Source of the DNA: an uncultured Bacilli bacterium | GTDB lineage: Bacteria > Bacillota_I > Bacilli_A > RF39 > UBA660 | Length of the DNA stretch: 40,986 nt | Direction: 5' to 3' | Assembly (NCBI GenBank): GCA_944332715.1 | Contig: CALVKN010000008.1 | Location: 1 to 40,986, forward strand | Part shown: piece after piece, positions 20,838 to 29,515 of the stretch | How the letters are laid out: every line of letters begins with the position of its first letter | Position numbering within the stretch: the stretch's first letter is position 1 | The notes under the pieces: generated by a model | Told to the model about the DNA's origin: nothing | The model's database searches: none | Seen by the model: only the letters and a program-made list of their open reading frames with translations | Translations under genes and position numbers: made by a program

Positions 20838-21575
20838 TTAAATTTCCATAAACTTTTCGTATTCTTTTATAATTTCTTTTGGTTTTCCAACCTTTACAAT
20901 TTTACCATCGTTTAACCAGACGACCTCATTGCATAGTTCTTTTATTGTATCAAGACTATGCGAAACTATTAAAACAGTCCTTTTATCATCTGATATTAAT
21001 TCTTTCATTTTATTATAACTTTTCTTTTTAAACTTAGCATCACCTACTGATAGAACTTCATCAATTAAAATTATATCAGTCTCTAGGATTGCTGTTATAG
21101 CAAAAGCAAGTTTAGAATGCATACCAGAAGAATAAGTTTTAACTGGTTTATACATAAAGTCTCCAATATCTGCAAAGTCAATTATTTCTTTTTCTTTTTT
21201 CTTTATTTCGCTTTCACTAAAACCTAAAAGCATACCTGATAAATAAATATTTTCATAACCAGTTAATTTATTATTGAAACCTACTCCAATTGACAATAAT
21301 GATATAGTATTGTTATGTAGGTTTACACTTCCTTTATCTGGAGAGAAAATCCCAGCAATAGCTCTTAGCAATGTCGATTTGCCACTACCATTTTTACCAA
21401 TAATTCCCAGTATTTTTCCTTCTTCCACCTCAAAACTAATACCTTTTAAAGCTTCAAACACTTCAACTTTATTATTAAACTTCGTCCACGATGCACGAAT
21501 TGAGTTTTTACTTAAACCCTTATAATAAATATGTAAATCTTTAACTGTTATAGCAATGTTTTTATCTTTTTTCAT
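20838..21575 (-). CDS. tagH: Teichoic-acid/polysaccharide ABC exporter, ATPase subunit
   Basis: A 245-residue ABC ATPase with Walker A GKNGSGKS (60-67), signature SSGMHSK (149-155) and Walker B ILIDEV (169-174). The N-terminal extension before the ABC core (KNSIRASWTKFNNKVEVFEAL) is typical of the TagH/RfbE/Wzt subfamily. It lacks the long C-terminal extension of Bacillus TagH and the carbohydrate-binding domain of Wzt. With the permease encoded just upstream, it would export a finished undecaprenyl-linked polymer. The ATG overlaps the permease stop as TAATG after AAGGTG. Confidence 0.9.
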   Translation of the reverse strand: MKKDKNIAITVKDLHIYYKGLSKNSIRASWTKFNNKVEVFEALKGISFEVEEGKILGIIGKNGSGKSTLLRAIAGIFSPDKGSVNLHNNTISLLSIGVGFNNKLTGYENIYLSGMLLGFSESEIKKKEKEIIDFADIGDFMYKPVKTYSSGMHSKLAFAITAILETDIILIDEVLSVGDAKFKKKSYNKMKELISDDKRTVLIVSHSLDTIKELCNEVVWLNDGKIVKVGKPKEIIKEYEKFMEI

Positions 21576-22366
21576 TATATCACCTTAGCATAACTATTTT
21601 CATTTTTATGAATAATATTTATTCCAATAATATTTATAGTAATAGCAATTAACAACCACACTGCCAATCCTTCAAAACTAGGAAACTTTACTTCTAACAT
21701 AACTTTTCTTAATTCATCCATACAAAATGCAATTGGATTACCACGCAATAATACATATTGTAATACACCATCAAGTCTTTCTCTAATATTATAAAAAACA
21801 CCAGATAAATAAAATATCATTCTTAAAACTATTTTTATTAAATTTGATAAGTCATTAAATAATACACCAAAATGCATTAGTATCATTCCAATTCCAAAAG
21901 ACAAAATATATAAAATTATGATTATAGGAATTATAAACAAAATATGAAAAGAAAATGGAACACCTTGAAATATCATTAAAACAAAGGTAATAATTAAAGA
22001 AATAAACCATTTAAATATATAAGTATAAGACTTGGAAAGTAATAAAATATATTTTGGAATATATACTTTACTTACTAAACCTCTATTACTCATAATTAAT
22101 TTTACACTTCCAGATAGCATTCTATTAAAAAAATCCCAAGCAGCAAGCCCAATAAAGACAAAAGAAGCAAAGTATGGGGTATCATTTTCAAATACAACAC
22201 TAAAAATGAATACATAAATAAGCATAAAACATAATGGTTCAATAATCCACCATAACCAATTCAAGTATGAATCAGCAACTTCACTTTTAAGTTCCGCCTT
22301 AGCGGATCTAATTGCATATTTATTATATTTTTTTATATTTTTAAAAAACAATTTAATATTTTTCAT
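21575..22366 (-). CDS. tagG: Teichoic-acid/polysaccharide ABC exporter, permease subunit
   Basis: A 263-residue ABC-2 type permease with about six membrane segments. The N-terminal YLNWLWWIIEPLCFMLIYVF and the later MILMHFGVLFNDLSNLIKI and YLSGVFYN are hallmarks of TagG/RfbA/Wzm proteins. It forms the membrane channel for the polymer with the TagH-like ATPase. GTAGGTG precedes the ATG. Upstream there is a 180-base gap, and the preceding gene pair ends in a terminator, so tagGH probably starts a transcription unit that continues into the TagA-fusion, epimerase and GT39-like genes. Confidence 0.9.
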   Translation of the reverse strand: MKNIKLFFKNIKKYNKYAIRSAKAELKSEVADSYLNWLWWIIEPLCFMLIYVFIFSVVFENDTPYFASFVFIGLAAWDFFNRMLSGSVKLIMSNRGLVSKVYIPKYILLLSKSYTYIFKWFISLIITFVLMIFQGVPFSFHILFIIPIIIILYILSFGIGMILMHFGVLFNDLSNLIKIVLRMIFYLSGVFYNIRERLDGVLQYVLLRGNPIAFCMDELRKVMLEVKFPSFEGLAVWLLIAITINIIGINIIHKNENSYAKVI

Positions 22367-22549
22367 TGCTTACACCTACATTTATATTTTAGCAAATATA
22401 AACAATAAAGTCCATAAGTTGTATTAATATAAACCAAAAGAGTATAATTTTGCTATATATACCTCATGTGAACATTCTAGTTACTACTAAGTTTCTTGAA
22501 CTACCCATAAATGTTTTCATACCTCTATACTTACATTATTTCTCATAAA

Positions 22550-22580
22550 ATAAAAAGGAAGTTAATTTAATTTTCTTCCT
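22550..22580 (-). terminator. Terminator overlapping the end of the SDR gene
   Basis: AGGAAG/CTTCCT stem (22556-22561 with 22575-22580), 13-base loop, then T-rich in the minus direction. It covers the SDR stop codon and separates the cytidylyltransferase-SDR pair from tagGH. Confidence 0.65.
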
Positions 22581-23668
22581 AATATTTCCCCTGGTTTTCT
22601 TTTCTCAATTTCTAATTCTTCTTGTAAATGTTCCAATGTTCTTTTAAATCCTTCTTTGATACTATATTTAGGATGCCAATTTAATTCTGTTCTAATCTTT
22701 TCGGTAGATAAAATGCCAATTTTAAATGAGGAAGCTCCTTTATCTGCAGTTTCTGGAATATCAAAAACTAATTTTAACTTTTTCTCAGGTTCAATCGAAA
22801 CTAAAGTTTCAGCCAACTCCTTTATTGAAGTTTTGGATTGCTCATCCGCAATATTATAAACTAAATCATTGGAATAAAGCAAGACAAGTAACATGCCTTT
22901 TAAAGCATCAGCAATATACGTATATGTACGAATTGAAGAACCATCACTTTTTAAAACTATATTTTCATTATTTAAGACATTTTTTAAAAAATCAGCTTGT
23001 ACTCTACCATCGTAAATTGACATACCAGGACCATAAGTGTGTGCTAATCTAACAATTTTTGTATTTAAACCATATTCTTCTTTGAAAGAACTACACATGT
23101 TTTCTGCTGCTTTCTTTCCTTCGGCATAGCCATTTCTAGGAACCAATGGATTAACTTGTCCCAAGGGACCATCTTCAGTAAATAATTCTTGACCAGGACT
23201 CGGTTCCCCATACACCTCCCTAGATGATATAAATAAATATCCTTGAGATTCATTAGCTAAAGCTAGTTTTAAAGTATTAGCTGTTCCAATCGTATTAGCA
23301 AAGTTTGTTTCAACTGGATGTTCTCTCATTATTTTAGGACTAGCAGGAGAAGCAGCATGAATAATAAAATCAATTTTTTGATTAATATTTATAGAGTCTG
23401 TTACATCACCTATTATTATTTCTACATTTGGATTATTTTTTATATTTTCATCTAATTTTGAAGTATTTCTCAAAAATGCTAATATTTTTATATTTGCATC
23501 AAACATTTCATTTAATTTCATTAATGTATATATGAAATAAGACCCTATCATTCCAGATGCCCCTGTAACTAAAATTGTTTTATTACTGAGTTTTTCTTTT
23601 AATTTATTTCCATCACAATATTTTATGATATCTTCTACATCTTCGTTTACTATTTTAGTATATTTCAT
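22562..23668 (-). CDS. Extended SDR, NAD-dependent epimerase/dehydratase family
   Basis: A 368-residue protein with the Rossmann motif TGASGMIG (35-42), Ser149 in ISSREVYGE and the catalytic YAEGK (Tyr181, Lys185). The fold is that of NDP-sugar epimerases, dehydratases and UDP-glucuronate decarboxylase, all acting on nucleotide-linked sugars. Its ATG overlaps the stop of the TarI/IspD-like gene, a tight coupling that suggests it acts on the CDP-linked product or its precursor. It is not TarJ, which is a zinc-dependent MDR enzyme. The ribosome site is GGAGAGG. The reaction is not identifiable from sequence; a CDP-sugar modification is the most natural inference. Confidence 0.85.
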   Translation of the reverse strand: MKYTKIVNEDVEDIIKYCDGNKLKEKLSNKTILVTGASGMIGSYFIYTLMKLNEMFDANIKILAFLRNTSKLDENIKNNPNVEIIIGDVTDSININQKIDFIIHAASPASPKIMREHPVETNFANTIGTANTLKLALANESQGYLFISSREVYGEPSPGQELFTEDGPLGQVNPLVPRNGYAEGKKAAENMCSSFKEEYGLNTKIVRLAHTYGPGMSIYDGRVQADFLKNVLNNENIVLKSDGSSIRTYTYIADALKGMLLVLLYSNDLVYNIADEQSKTSIKELAETLVSIEPEKKLKLVFDIPETADKGASSFKIGILSTEKIRTELNWHPKYSIKEGFKRTLEHLQEELEIEKRKPGEILGRKLN

Positions 23669-24423
23669 TATCTACCTCTCCTTTTATCTTGCATATTTCT
23701 CTCTAGACTTAAAAACTGAGCATAATCATGAGCATTTAAATTTCCAATTAAAGTACAAAAATCTTCTGGAGTAGTTACTTTTATATTTCCTCTATTTCCT
23801 TCAATTAAATGGCATTTAATTCCATACTTAAACATCAAGCCACAAGAATCTACTATACCATCATAACTTGGATTAACTTTTCTTTCTTTTAAATGAACTT
23901 CATAAATATCATTCAAATAAAAACATTGAGGGGCTTGTGCAGTATAAACTATTTTTCGACTTGGCATAGATTCTACTAAATCACCATCATTACTTATGAT
24001 AGGAGTTTCAAAACAGGGTGTTGATGTAATAGCATTGCCATAAGTATTTACACTTTCAATACAACGATTTATTACTTCTTGAGTAATTAGTGGCCTTACA
24101 CCATCGTGAATTAAAACAATTGCATTATCATGATCATTTTTTACTTCGCTTAAACCAATAAAAATTGAATCTTGTCCAGTATTTCCACCAGGAAATACTC
24201 TTCTTACTTTTGTTATACTTGAACGTTTAATCAAATTTTCTAAATAAGGTATCCATTCACTAATACAAGCCACATAGATTTCATCTATATTTTCATTTTC
24301 CTCAAAACGATTTAAAGTGTGAATAATAATAGCATTACCATTTACTTCTAAAAATTGTTTTGGAAGCTCAGAACCCATACGGCTTCCAGTACCTCCTGCA
24401 AACACGATTGCTATATTTTTCAT
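23668..24423 (-). CDS. TarI/IspD-like cytidylyltransferase
   Basis: A 251-residue CTP-dependent nucleotidyltransferase. Motif AGGTGSRM (9-16) and Lys22 bind CTP; IHDGVRPLI, the TAQAPQCF element and the TTPEDF near the end match the IspD/TarI family. IspD makes CDP-methylerythritol in isoprenoid synthesis; TarI/Bcs1-type members make CDP-ribitol or related CDP-alditols for teichoic acids and capsules. Because it sits inside a polymer locus next to CDP-glycerol-type transferases and an SDR, the second role is more likely (inference). A promoter and AAGGAGG precede the ATG. No TagD-type glycerol-3-phosphate cytidylyltransferase is in the window. Confidence 0.85.
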   Translation of the reverse strand: MKNIAIVFAGGTGSRMGSELPKQFLEVNGNAIIIHTLNRFEENENIDEIYVACISEWIPYLENLIKRSSITKVRRVFPGGNTGQDSIFIGLSEVKNDHDNAIVLIHDGVRPLITQEVINRCIESVNTYGNAITSTPCFETPIISNDGDLVESMPSRKIVYTAQAPQCFYLNDIYEVHLKERKVNPSYDGIVDSCGLMFKYGIKCHLIEGNRGNIKVTTPEDFCTLIGNLNAHDYAQFLSLERNMQDKRRGR

Positions 24424-24449
24424 ATCATTCCTCCTTTTAATTGAAAAAT

Positions 24450-24458
24450 ATTATATCA
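24450..24458 (-). promoter_or_regulatory. Extended -10 promoter of the cytidylyltransferase-SDR pair
   Basis: TGATATAAT on the minus strand about 27 bases before the ATG, in the 62-base gap after the pyruvyltransferase-like gene. A clear -35 is not visible. Confidence 0.5.
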
Positions 24459-24485
24459 TAACTAATTAAAAATTTATAGTAAATA

Positions 24486-25877
24486 TTATTTTTTATGTAT
24501 CAATAAACTTCTAATTTTTCTCAAAGGACTAGTTATTTTCCACGATAAAGAATTTCTTAATTTTATATTTTCCCTTTTAGCAGAATTTAACTTTTTATTA
24601 ATATTTATAATCTTTTCCGTTAGCTCTTGTATAATATTTTGATTTTCTTTATTTTTCTTATCCAATTTTTTTATCTTTATTTCTTTTTCCTCTAACTTTT
24701 TCTTTGTAATTTTTAATTCTTTTTCTATTTTTTTAAATTTATCATCTTTATTTAAATAACTATTTTCGCCCTTTTTTATTTTATAAAACATATCAATACA
24801 ATCGTCATTTATTTTATATGATTTCAACTCTTCAGTAATTCTATTAAAGTTAAACATTTCTACATTCTGATTTTTACAGAATATTTCAAATAAATAAAAA
24901 TATAAAGACATCATATATTTTTTTCTTGGAACAAATCTTTTTGAATTTTTAATTTTTTGTAGTATTTTATCTAAATTAATTTCATCTATATAAAACATAT
25001 CCCCTTCTCTTTTTATATTTTTATAGAAATGTTTTATTTTTTCATTCCATATTATATTTATTGAAGGAATTCCAAATGAATAAGATATAATTGCTGAATG
25101 CATCCTTATAGAACAAACAAATTTAAAATTAGAAACCATTTCTACTAATTCTTTTGATGTATTAATTAATTTATAATGATTTTTATCAATATCATATTTC
25201 TTAACAATATGTCTTAAAGCAACATTATCTAAAAAACTGCCATTAGTATAAAAAACATAATTAATATTTTCTTTTTCTAACATTTCTTTTAAAGATATTA
25301 AATAATTTATTTCATCTTTAAATTTCCAATCTACATTATTATCTTTAAATAATCCTCCTCTTACAACATTTATTCCCACTACATCATTATATTTAGGAAT
25401 AATATTGTAAACATATCTAACCCATACTGCGGGGTCGCAAACTTCACTGATTTTAATTTTATTACTATATTTTTCAAAAAAATCTTTATTTTCCCTAACA
25501 GCAATTTTTTTAATACAAGGGCTATTTAACAATTTTTGTAAATTGTTGTTTATTTCATTTGAACCATCATCCATATTATTAATTCCAATAGAGGAAAAAT
25601 AGACAGGAATATTAAAATTTGTGCATAAATCTAATATTTTTTTAACATATTTATAAAAATCTAAATAACTATTACCAATTAGACCACCACCAGCAAAAAA
25701 GACAATATTAGATTTTTTTATTTTATCCTCGTCAATTTCTTTAAGAGGCATACATGATATCAAATAATCACTTTCATTGCAGTTTTTTAAAACAACTTTT
25801 AATAAACATTCAAAACATGTTCTTATTAACATATCTCCAAAATTATCGTCAAAATAAGAAATAATTAATATATTCAT
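24486..25877 (-). CDS. Polysaccharide pyruvyltransferase-like protein with coiled-coil tail
   Basis: A 463-residue protein. Residues 1-310 follow the PS_pyruv_trans (CsaB/WcaK/GumL) pattern: YFDDNFGDMLIR at the start, VFFAGGGLIGNS, GINVVRGG and SIRMHSAIISYSFGIPSI. These enzymes add ketal pyruvate to sugars from phosphoenolpyruvate. From about 370 it is strongly charged and likely a coiled coil of K/E/N-rich heptads, ending in SLSWKITSPLRKI, a tail often seen on surface-polysaccharide glycosyltransferases. Its ATG overlaps the acyltransferase stop. Pyruvylation of the polymer is the likely role, but some family members have other functions. Confidence 0.8.
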   Translation of the reverse strand: MNILIISYFDDNFGDMLIRTCFECLLKVVLKNCNESDYLISCMPLKEIDEDKIKKSNIVFFAGGGLIGNSYLDFYKYVKKILDLCTNFNIPVYFSSIGINNMDDGSNEINNNLQKLLNSPCIKKIAVRENKDFFEKYSNKIKISEVCDPAVWVRYVYNIIPKYNDVVGINVVRGGLFKDNNVDWKFKDEINYLISLKEMLEKENINYVFYTNGSFLDNVALRHIVKKYDIDKNHYKLINTSKELVEMVSNFKFVCSIRMHSAIISYSFGIPSINIIWNEKIKHFYKNIKREGDMFYIDEINLDKILQKIKNSKRFVPRKKYMMSLYFYLFEIFCKNQNVEMFNFNRITEELKSYKINDDCIDMFYKIKKGENSYLNKDDKFKKIEKELKITKKKLEEKEIKIKKLDKKNKENQNIIQELTEKIININKKLNSAKRENIKLRNSLSWKITSPLRKIRSLLIHKK

Positions 25878-26977
25878 ACTTGCCTACTTTGTAATATAAA
25901 TAATACCACTAAAATTAAAACCATACTAACTCCAATAATTGCTTTATGTGTTTTATTATATTTTTTTAAATTTCCTACTACAAAAGGAAAATATTTTTCC
26001 ACAATAAATGTTAAAGGAAGCAGTACTATGAAAAGTAAACAACCTATAAACAATGATTTTACAGAAGGCACATTAAAATCAGGATAATAATAAGATATAA
26101 ATTTTATTATTGGAGAATGTAATGCTAAAATTATAATTGAATTTCTTCCAATAAATGATAATAATTTTGATTTTTTTATATTTTTTACTAATAATACAAA
26201 ACCAAAAATTAATAAATAACAAGCTAACATAGTATAAATAATTGACTTATACTTATTTCCCCCAAAAGAAACATTTCCATTTAAAAATACAGCAATAATA
26301 CCACCCACAATTAAAAATAAAATTGATATAAGTAATGTTTTAAATTTATGATTATCACTATATTCAAATAGAGTTTTACTCCAATAATTAATAAATAAAT
26401 ACCCTATTATTGTAAAAGAACATGCAACAGGCACAGAATTAAGGTGCCATGGCATAAAAATTTCATTACTAGTAATGCTTTCTGAATATCCTATTGAAAT
26501 AAGAAGCAATGAAAATAAAAACAGGCTTTTTTTATCTCTATTAAATACCTTATAAGCAATATATAAGACTATTTCACATAAAAATAATGTAGGAATAAAC
26601 CAAGTTGGACCATTTACAATTGGTAGATAATCTGGTTGAGCATATATAAGGCCTTTCAAAAAGTAAACCAAATCAAAACTTTGGTGATATAAATGTACAT
26701 ATCGCACATATACAATTGGTAAAGTAAAAATATTTATAAATAAATAAGGAATTAATAATTTTTTTGCTTTATCAATTACTACTTCTTTTAAATTATTATA
26801 TTTATCAGGTTTAAATGTTAATCCACCTATTAAAAAGAAAAGTGGCATATGAAAGGCATATATAAACTTTCTTATTCCTAAAGGACAAAATGAATGACCT
26901 ATTACTACCAAAAAGATACCTATTGCCTTTAAAAAGTCAATCCAATCAATTATTTTTTTTGTTTCTTTTCTTTTCAT
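25874..26977 (-). CDS. Membrane acyltransferase (acyltransferase 3 family)
   Basis: A 367-residue polytopic protein with about ten membrane segments. The N-terminal IDWIDFLKAIGIFLVVIGHS carries the conserved His28 of the acyltransferase-3 (OafA/WecH) family; RKFIYAFHMPLFFLIGG follows. Members O- or N-acylate cell-surface sugars, often with acetyl groups. GAGGTG precedes the ATG. The gene overlaps its upstream neighbour by 32 bases and its downstream one by four, so it is part of a tightly coupled run. The acyl donor and target sugar are not readable from the sequence. Confidence 0.9.
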   Translation of the reverse strand: MKRKETKKIIDWIDFLKAIGIFLVVIGHSFCPLGIRKFIYAFHMPLFFLIGGLTFKPDKYNNLKEVVIDKAKKLLIPYLFINIFTLPIVYVRYVHLYHQSFDLVYFLKGLIYAQPDYLPIVNGPTWFIPTLFLCEIVLYIAYKVFNRDKKSLFLFSLLLISIGYSESITSNEIFMPWHLNSVPVACSFTIIGYLFINYWSKTLFEYSDNHKFKTLLISILFLIVGGIIAVFLNGNVSFGGNKYKSIIYTMLACYLLIFGFVLLVKNIKKSKLLSFIGRNSIIILALHSPIIKFISYYYPDFNVPSVKSLFIGCLLFIVLLPLTFIVEKYFPFVVGNLKKYNKTHKAIIGVSMVLILVVLFILQSRQV

Positions 26978-29504
26978 TTTCTAACACCTCATCGTAAATA
27001 CGTTTGCAATTATTATAATCATGGTATTCAAAAAATTCATCAATTCTTTTTTTATATTGTACTTCTAATTTACAATCATTTTCCATATATTTGCATAATT
27101 CTTTTATTAAAGTTTTATGATCTTTTATTATTTTACCTAAAGACATAGAATCATATTTATATGCACCTTCATCATATGAAGGTGGTAATTCATTTGGTTG
27201 ATAGTATAATATTGGTTTATACATATATGCAAAATCAAATTGTACACCAGAATAGTCAGTTACCATTAAACTTGATTCCGTTAATATTTTTTCATAATTC
27301 ATATTATCAGTGGCTGCTACTAGTTCCACATATTCATTTTTATCAAAATCGTCAATTTGGGAACTTGTGCAAGGGTGTAATAGATATACTATTTTATAAT
27401 TATTCTTTTTAGCACAATTAATAAATTCCTTATCATTAATTAAATTATTATAAATTTTAAAATATATAGATTCTTTAAAATCAGAATTTTTATCTCTTGT
27501 TTCTTCAATATTTACAACTGGTACAGCCAAATAATTTCTCCATGATGGAGTTATTAAAATTTGTCGTTTATCATTGTTTTTCAAGCCATCATATCGTGGG
27601 CAACCTGTTATTTTTAACTCATCCCCATTATAAGCAAATCCATTTTCCATAATATTTATTTTTTCTACATTTGATGCTAACATATACAATTGTATATTAT
27701 CATTTATTTTATTAGTTAAATGCGGAATATTTTGGACTGTCAAACCATGTTGAATACATATATTATAACTATTATAAATTCCTCTAAAAAATTTCTCTCT
27801 TTCTTTTCCAAAATCGTGATGCGATGGAACCCCATTATGAGTAGAAAAAACTATATCGCTATTTAAAAACAACAAATGATGCTTAATACTTCCATATTTT
27901 AAAAATTTTATTCCTTCATTTTTAAATCTTTTAGCATCGTCACAATCTTTTTTTAAAACATAATATTTTTCATAACCATCATTTTGCGATAGACAATACC
28001 TATATAAATATTCTCCATTATCTCCGCCTTTATATATTTTATCCTCAAATAACCAAATTTTTCTGTTTTTATATATTGGTTTTGTAAAATTGTAAAGCAT
28101 TCTTATTAAAAAAGCATCTTTATTTCTAATCAATAGACTAAGAACATATAAAACCTCTCTTTTCAAATGTTCCAGCTTTGTGTTTCTCTTTATCAAAAGA
28201 CCAGGTTTATAATATTTTATTGTAAAATTTCCACATTCCCAATATGCGTATCTCATTTTTGTTAATCTAGATAAAGGTCGAACAAAATTAATATTACTAC
28301 TTATACTGCCGAACCCAGTTTCAATAAAAAATTTAACCATTTTTTCTTCATCAATATCAACTAATGGCACAATAATTTTAAAATTATAGGTCGAACATAT
28401 ATCTTCACCAAATACTTTTATTTTTGTAGTTAAATCAATTTTACTTGCATAATATTTCTGATTGTTGTAACTAGCATAAATTCTTATCTTATCTTCTAAA
28501 ATAGAAAATTTAATATTTCCAAAAATAATTAAACTATTTTCTTTATATTCCATTAATAAAATCCTTATATTATTTTTATTTGATTGATCAATTATTTGAT
28601 TTCTATATAATAAATATAAAACATCATTATATCTGTTATAAAAAGGCTTTTTTAAATTATTATATTTATTATTCAATAAATACAATACATATAATTTATT
28701 GCTTATATCACTTATTTTATCATCAGAAATATTCTTTAAAATCTCTATAATAGAATCCATAAATTTTTCAGACTCATTTTTATTTAATACTTGCTTATTT
28801 TTCGTGTTTTCATTTCTCGAAAATAAAGTTTGAATAGTTAATAAAAATGAATATTCTATATCATCACATTTAATTTTATAATAATTTAATTTTTTAAATA
28901 TTTCATTATATATATCCAAAAACTCAGTATACCATTGCTTTTGATATTCCTCTAATAAATTTTCTTTAGAAACTTCATAATTTGATCTTATAAGAATTTT
29001 AAATTTCAATAAAAAGATTCTAGTTGTTTTTTTTAAAAACAATTCCAATAACAAATATAAATCGTTATGAAAAAAATAAACATTTTCAATATTATTTAGG
29101 GCTGCAACAAACAATTTCTTATTTATAAAATACGTATCTAATATATTGCTTATATAATTAAAATTTTTACTTAAATGCTTTTGTTTTGAATTAATATTTA
29201 CTAAATCAGCATCTAATTTTATAATTTGAGAAAAATCAATATTTATGTATTCGTTTCCTTCTTGAATTATTGTTATAAATTTATATTCTTCATTTTCTAG
29301 AATTTTTTTTGTATTTTTCCTATTATTCAAATCAATAAATTCTATTTTATCATAACAGCTCAGTTCACTTTCTATTTCATTTTTATCGCAAGCAACAAAT
29401 ATTTTACAATTACCACTATTATTTACAATAATACTTTTCAAAGTATTATTTAAATTATTTAAATTGCCATAAGTAATTATTAAAAATAATATTGTATCAT
29501 TCAT
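26946..29504 (-). CDS. Large CDP-glycerol-type polymer transferase with degenerate GT-A N-terminus
   Basis: An 852-residue protein. Residues 1-100 begin like a GT2 enzyme (LFLIITYGNLNNLNNTLKSI) but the place of the DxD motif reads IIQEGNEYINID, so that domain is probably inactive. A middle part (about 320-430) looks like a beta-rich module. Residues about 470-850 form the Glyphos_transf (PF04464) domain of TagB/TagF proteins, with IQHG (His586), LLHP (His710) and TDYSG (Asp750 region), corresponding to the catalytic His residues. It would transfer CDP-activated polyol phosphate units. The ATG at 29502-29504 follows GTGAGG; a GTG at 29519 is possible. It starts a few bases after the stop of the 372-residue transferase. 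Confidence 0.85.
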   Translation of the reverse strand: MNDTILFLIITYGNLNNLNNTLKSIIVNNSGNCKIFVACDKNEIESELSCYDKIEFIDLNNRKNTKKILENEEYKFITIIQEGNEYINIDFSQIIKLDADLVNINSKQKHLSKNFNYISNILDTYFINKKLFVAALNNIENVYFFHNDLYLLLELFLKKTTRIFLLKFKILIRSNYEVSKENLLEEYQKQWYTEFLDIYNEIFKKLNYYKIKCDDIEYSFLLTIQTLFSRNENTKNKQVLNKNESEKFMDSIIEILKNISDDKISDISNKLYVLYLLNNKYNNLKKPFYNRYNDVLYLLYRNQIIDQSNKNNIRILLMEYKENSLIIFGNIKFSILEDKIRIYASYNNQKYYASKIDLTTKIKVFGEDICSTYNFKIIVPLVDIDEEKMVKFFIETGFGSISSNINFVRPLSRLTKMRYAYWECGNFTIKYYKPGLLIKRNTKLEHLKREVLYVLSLLIRNKDAFLIRMLYNFTKPIYKNRKIWLFEDKIYKGGDNGEYLYRYCLSQNDGYEKYYVLKKDCDDAKRFKNEGIKFLKYGSIKHHLLFLNSDIVFSTHNGVPSHHDFGKEREKFFRGIYNSYNICIQHGLTVQNIPHLTNKINDNIQLYMLASNVEKINIMENGFAYNGDELKITGCPRYDGLKNNDKRQILITPSWRNYLAVPVVNIEETRDKNSDFKESIYFKIYNNLINDKEFINCAKKNNYKIVYLLHPCTSSQIDDFDKNEYVELVAATDNMNYEKILTESSLMVTDYSGVQFDFAYMYKPILYYQPNELPPSYDEGAYKYDSMSLGKIIKDHKTLIKELCKYMENDCKLEVQYKKRIDEFFEYHDYNNCKRIYDEVLENEKKRNKKNN

Positions 29505-29515
29505 TTTATCATGCC

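Noticed and set aside
23668-24423. Housekeeping IspD of the MEP isoprenoid pathway
   Set aside because: Not excluded by sequence, but the gene is coupled to an SDR inside a polymer locus using CDP-type transferases, and no ispF or other MEP gene is near.
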